Below are positions 6,533-9,485 of a stretch of DNA of 9,485 nt, piece after piece. This DNA comes from Rhodoferax sp. UBA4409 (GTDB lineage: Bacteria; Pseudomonadota; Gammaproteobacteria; Burkholderiales; Burkholderiaceae_C): the NCBI GenBank assembly GCA_002390825.1, contig DGQR01000020.1:1-9485 (forward strand), read 5' to 3'. A program made the position numbers and the translations under genes. The notes under the pieces are model-generated. The model worked only from the letters and a program-made list of their open reading frames with translations. It searched no databases and was not told the origin of the DNA. Positions within the stretch are counted from its first letter, which is position 1. Each line of letters begins with the position of its first letter.

Positions 6533-6618
6533 GCCCTCATTCCGCAAGTTCACCTCAAGAAGACGCCCCAAGTGACATTCCGCATCACGAGAAGTCAGAC
6601 GACCTCCGGACCCTGCCC

Positions 6619-8757
6619 ATGAGCCATTGGCTGCCCGTTTTGGTGCACACGCCGGCGCATGCGGCGCTCGGGCCGGTGCTCACCTACCGCAGCGAACAGC
6701 TGTTGCCGGCTGGCACCTTGGTACGGGTGCCCTTGGGCAAGCGCGAGACACTGGGTGTGGTGTGGGATGCGGCCACGGCAGAGGCGACCGGCGAGTTCGA
6801 TCCTGCCAAGGTGCGTGACATAGCCGGTGTGCTGGAAGGCATACCGCCCTTGAGCAGGGCTTGGCAGCAGCTCTTGAGTTTTACCGCCGCCTACTACCAG
6901 CGCTCGGCCGGCGAAGTGGCGCTGGCCGCCCTGCCCCCGCAGCTGCGCGAGTTGAACCCCGAGCAGATGGCGCGGCGCCTCAAGCGCAAAAAGGTGGATG
7001 CGGGTGCCGGCGGCGCCGTGCTGGCTGCACCGGCGCTCAGCCCCGAGCAAGCTGCGGCGATTGCCCAGATCGACGCACACCCCGGACCTTATCTGCTGTT
7101 CGGTGCCACCGGCAGCGGCAAGACCGAGGTGTATTTGCACTGCGTGCACAAGCTGCTGGCAGCCGACCCTGATGCCCAAGCGCTGGTCATGGTGCCGGAG
7201 ATCAACCTCACCCCCCAGCTGGAAGAGCGCTTCAAGGCGCGCTTTGCCCCGCTCTATGGCGAACAGGCCGTGGTGAGCCTGCACAGCGGCATGACCAACC
7301 CGCAGCGCCTCAAAAGTTGGCTCAGCGCCCATGGCGGTGCGGCCCGCATCGTGCTGGGTACGCGGATGGCGGTGTTTGCCAGTCTGCCCAAGCTGCGGCT
7401 CATCGTGGTCGACGAAGAACACGACCCCAGCTACAAAAGCGGCGAAGGCGCCCGCTACTCCGCGCGTGACCTCGCGGTGTACCGCGGCAAGTTGGAGGGG
7501 GCCAAGGTCATCCTCGGCTCGGCCACGCCCTCGCTGGAGACCTGGCACCACAGCCGCCCAGCTGTTGACGGCGGGCGCTACCTGCGCCTGCACATGCCAA
7601 GCCGTATCGGCGAGTCTTCCAGATTGCCGCTGGTGCGGCGGGTGGACATGAACCACCAGCCCCGACGCGCCATTTTCTCGACCCCGCTGATTGCGGCCAT
7701 CACCGAGCGGGTGGCGCGCGGTGAGCAGGTCATGGTGTTTTTGAACCGGCGCGGCTACGCCCCGGTGCTCACCTGCGAAGACTGCGGCTGGAAGAGCGAG
7801 TGCCCGCACTGCAGCGCCTTCCGCGTGTTCCACAAAATCGACCGTACCCTGCGCTGCCACCACTGCGGCTTTACCGAGCGGGTGCCGCGGGCCTGCCCGG
7901 ACTGCGGCAATGTGGACATCGCCCCCTTCGGCCGCGGCACTGAGCAACTGGAAGAACATCTGGCCGAATTGCTGGTGGATGTGCGACGCCACGGCTCCGT
8001 CACCCCCGAAAACCCGGACGGCGAGCATGTGCGGATCGCCCGGATTGACGCCGACAGCACCAAACTCAAAGGCCAGCTCGAAGAGCAACTAGCTGCGGTG
8101 CATGCGGGTGATGTGGACGTGCTGGTCGGCACGCAAATGATTGCCAAGGGCCACGACTTCCGCCGCATCACCCTGGTGGCTGCAGTGAACCCGGACGGCG
8201 CCTTGTTCAGCAGCGACTTCCGGGCGCCCGAGCGCTTGTTCAGTTTGCTGATGCAGGCCGCAGGTCGCGCGGGGCGCGATGCGTCACTGGGTGCGCAGAG
8301 CGAGGTGTGGCTGCAAACCTTCCAGCCCGAGCACGGCCTGTACGCCGCCCTCAAGAAGCACGACTACCCCACCTTCGCCGCGCAGCAGCTCCAAGAACGC
8401 GAGCAAGCCAACATGCCGCCCTTCAGCGCCCAAGCCTTGGTGCGCGCCGAAGCCAAGACGCAGGAGGCTGCACAGGCGTTCTTGAATGCCGCCCGCACCT
8501 TCGCCCAAACCGAGATGGCCACGTGGGACGGCTGGGCCGAGGCGCTGGCGCAAGTCTTCCTCTACCCCGCCGTGCCCATGGCCATCCAGCGGGTGGCCAA
8601 TATCGAACGCGCCCAGATGCTCATCGAGTGCCCCTCACGCGCCACCCTGCAGCAGTTTCTGACCGCCTGGCAAAGCGTGCTCCACGCCACCCGCAGCCAG
8701 CCCGAATGCAAGGGCCTGATCCGCTGGGCGATTGATGTGGACCCGCTGGCGATTTGA
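6619..8757 (+). CDS. priA: Primosomal protein N' (replication restart helicase PriA)
   Basis: PriA recognises stalled or recombined forks and reloads the replicative helicase. This copy has 712 residues (E. coli 732). An N-terminal 3'-DNA-binding domain (about 1-105) is followed by the helicase core: Walker A GATGSGKT (162-169, Lys168), DEEH (265-268), GSATPS (300-305), VGTQMIAKGHDF (503-514) and QAAGRAGR (546-553). The cysteine-rich insert carries all eight zinc ligands (Cys386, 389, 395, 398, 413, 416, 426, 429). The C-terminus ends in the typical WAIDVDPL. A stretch at about 455-472 (RRHGSVTPENPDGEHVR) looks like a small insertion before the RIDADS segment. ATG 6619 gives the expected N-terminus, with only a weak ribosome-binding site. 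It is complete and probably has its own promoter, given the 372-base gap upstream. Confidence 0.97.
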   Translation: MSHWLPVLVHTPAHAALGPVLTYRSEQLLPAGTLVRVPLGKRETLGVVWDAATAEATGEFDPAKVRDIAGVLEGIPPLSRAWQQLLSFTAAYYQRSAGEVALAALPPQLRELNPEQMARRLKRKKVDAGAGGAVLAAPALSPEQAAAIAQIDAHPGPYLLFGATGSGKTEVYLHCVHKLLAADPDAQALVMVPEINLTPQLEERFKARFAPLYGEQAVVSLHSGMTNPQRLKSWLSAHGGAARIVLGTRMAVFASLPKLRLIVVDEEHDPSYKSGEGARYSARDLAVYRGKLEGAKVILGSATPSLETWHHSRPAVDGGRYLRLHMPSRIGESSRLPLVRRVDMNHQPRRAIFSTPLIAAITERVARGEQVMVFLNRRGYAPVLTCEDCGWKSECPHCSAFRVFHKIDRTLRCHHCGFTERVPRACPDCGNVDIAPFGRGTEQLEEHLAELLVDVRRHGSVTPENPDGEHVRIARIDADSTKLKGQLEEQLAAVHAGDVDVLVGTQMIAKGHDFRRITLVAAVNPDGALFSSDFRAPERLFSLLMQAAGRAGRDASLGAQSEVWLQTFQPEHGLYAALKKHDYPTFAAQQLQEREQANMPPFSAQALVRAEAKTQEAAQAFLNAARTFAQTEMATWDGWAEALAQVFLYPAVPMAIQRVANIERAQMLIECPSRATLQQFLTAWQSVLHATRSQPECKGLIRWAIDVDPLAI

Positions 8758-8788
8758 GGCAAAAAGCGGGCTTGGCGCACATCCACTA

Positions 8789-8802
8789 TGCGCAAGCAGC
8801 TA
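8789..8802 (-). repeat. Dispersed repeat, copy C (inverted, downstream of priA)
   Basis: The reverse complement, tagctgcttgcgca, is identical to the core of copies A and B in dsbD. It begins about 30 bases after the priA stop codon, in the 209-base gap before the PEP-CTERM gene. On the minus strand the flanks (gctatgtaaaaag before, tagtggatg after) resemble those of copy B. I see no clear terminator in the gap: the repeat has no strong GC stem followed by a T-run. Confidence 0.65.
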
Positions 8803-8956
8803 CTTTTTACATAGCAAATCACAATGCTTGGACGAGACAAAGCGCCCTTTACACGCTGTCTGCGGCCACACGAGTTCCCAGGAGTTTTCAAGACTTTTTA
8901 GTCCAGACGGCCTATTGCCCACCCCCTCCCCCACAAATACAGTCAACCCATCAACT

Positions 8957-8960
8957 AGGG
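8957..8960 (+). promoter_or_regulatory. Ribosome-binding site that decides the PEP-CTERM start
   Basis: AGGG lies 6 bases before ATG 8967. An in-frame ATG at 8961 directly abuts it, leaving no spacing, so 8967 is the better start. Confidence 0.6.
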
Positions 8961-8966
8961 ATGCTC

Positions 8967-9485
8967 ATGAAACTCCAAAAAACCATCGCCGCCATGGCCA
9001 TAGCGCTCTCCGGCGTAGCGGCACAAGCCACGGTTACCACTTCCGTCATCGGTAACACCACCACCTATACTGAAAACTTCAACGGCGGAACCAGCTTCAG
9101 CGCTGGCGCGTTCAACGCGCCGTTCACTTCGGACGACTACCTCTTGTTGACGCGGCCCGGCACCAGCACGGCAAGTTACAGCTTTTCCACACTGTCGGCC
9201 GTCCAGTCCCTGACCGTGAGCTTCTGGTACTCCGCAGCATCGACCGCCGCGTCGTGGAGCCTGTCCGGACCTTCCCAGACATTGGCAAATACCGGCCTTG
9301 GCTTTTTGCTGAACAACCCCGGCCCAGGCGGCCTGCCGGGTGCGGACCAGCATGTGTCCTACACTTGGAATAATCTGGCAGCCGGCCACTACACACTGGC
9401 TTTTGCGACCAACTTGGGCGCCCTCAAGGTAGACGATGTTCAGGTAGCCGTGACTGCGGTGCCCGAGCCAGAAACCTACGCCATG
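8967..9485 (+). CDS. Secreted PEP-CTERM protein, 3' end outside window
   Basis: The frame from ATG 8967 stays open for 173 codons to the window edge. It starts with a signal peptide (MKLQKTIAAMAIALSGVAAQA, about 21 residues). A low-charge Ser/Thr/Gly/Ala-rich body follows, with alternating hydrophobic residues suggesting a beta-sandwich (for example SLTVSFWYSA and HYTLAFATN). At 165-173 comes VPEPETYAM, the PEP-CTERM sorting motif, after which a hydrophobic helix and a basic tail of about 20 residues would be expected. Proteins of this type are exported, then processed by exosortase, and are often linked to exopolysaccharide or biofilm. The body is not recognised as a known enzyme and contains no cysteine. 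Exosortase genes are not in the window. Confidence 0.85.
   Translation, partial: MKLQKTIAAMAIALSGVAAQATVTTSVIGNTTTYTENFNGGTSFSAGAFNAPFTSDDYLLLTRPGTSTASYSFSTLSAVQSLTVSFWYSAASTAASWSLSGPSQTLANTGLGFLLNNPGPGGLPGADQHVSYTWNNLAAGHYTLAFATNLGALKVDDVQVAVTAVPEPETYAM

Larger units (their letters stand above)
6370..6533. repeat. Perfect 16-bp inverted repeat enclosing a DnaA box
   Basis: The left arm ctaagtgcttgattta (6370-6385) and right arm taaatcaagcacttag (6518-6533) are exact reverse complements, 132 bases apart. The spacer contains the melted-type AT stretch and the perfect DnaA box. A partial third copy of the arm, cttgattta, lies at 6432-6440 inside the spacer as part of an 11-bp direct repeat (cttgatttata at 6377-6387 and 6432-6442). 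Confidence 0.8.
6247..6618. other. AT-rich intergenic region with origin-like architecture
   Basis: No gene is seen in these 372 bases between hemE and priA. From left to right they hold a DnaA box-like site (6293-6301), a 12-bp palindrome (6315-6326), an imperfect hairpin (6340-6371), an IHF consensus (6371-6383, minus) and a 30-base stretch at 6381-6410 with only 5 G/C. Then come a second copy of cttgatttata (6432-6442), a weak and a perfect DnaA box (6468-6476, 6480-6488) and a second IHF consensus (6520-6532, plus). The combination of DnaA boxes, IHF sites and an easily melted stretch is that of a bacterial origin. It could also be a DnaA-titrating site or a DnaA/IHF-regulated priA promoter region. 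The canonical dnaA gene is not in the window. Confidence 0.45.

Noticed and set aside
6247..6618. CRISPR array or small RNA gene in the hemE-priA gap
   Set aside because: The repeats are few, of mixed orientation and without regular spacers, and no promoter-terminator pair for an RNA gene could be seen.
6595..8088. Long open frame on the minus strand opposite priA (497 codons)
   Set aside because: PriA on the plus strand is complete with all helicase and zinc motifs; the antisense product has no recognisable domain.
8758..8966. Sigma-54 type promoter upstream of the PEP-CTERM gene
   Set aside because: TTGGCGCAC at about 8772-8780 looks like a -24 element, but no GC lies at the required spacing for the -12 element.

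Overview
The window looks like chromosomal DNA of a betaproteobacterium, most likely in the Comamonadaceae (Rhodoferax/Polaromonas-like). The basis is the GC-rich coding sequence, the character of the HemE and PriA proteins, a PEP-CTERM secreted protein, and a dispersed repeat with core tagctgcttgcgca that I recall from that family. This placement comes from recognition, not from a search.

Layout. Positions 1-59 (minus) hold the first 19 codons of a gene that leaves the window, possibly a creatininase-family protein. It follows closely on a large membrane sensor histidine kinase (69-2078, minus) that has no response regulator in view. A divergent promoter region (about 2079-2263) separates the kinase from a plus-strand group: a ScsB-like DsbD thiol:disulfide reductase (2264-4528), a small CoA-binding Rossmann protein (4560-4976), hemE (5083-6246) and priA (6619-8757). 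After a 209-base gap comes the start of a secreted PEP-CTERM protein (8967 to the window end), cut off just after its VPEPETYAM sorting motif.

The genes are mostly housekeeping and do not form one pathway. DsbD carries reducing power to the periplasm, HemE makes coproporphyrinogen III for heme, PriA restarts stalled replication forks, and the kinase senses an unknown signal.

The most unusual DNA is the 372-base, AT-rich gap between hemE and priA. It holds a perfect DnaA box (TTATCCACA), a second box fitting TTATNCACA, a weaker box three bases from the perfect one, two perfect IHF consensus sites placed as the arms of a perfect 16-bp inverted repeat, an 11-bp direct repeat, and a 30-base stretch with only 5 G/C. 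This is the architecture of a replication origin or a DnaA-controlled site, next to hemE (the gene beside the origin in Caulobacter and related Alphaproteobacteria) and upstream of a replication helicase gene. A second curiosity is a 20-nt repeat found twice in the same reading frame inside dsbD, encoding IAACAL in both the signal peptide and a membrane helix, with a third inverted copy downstream of priA.
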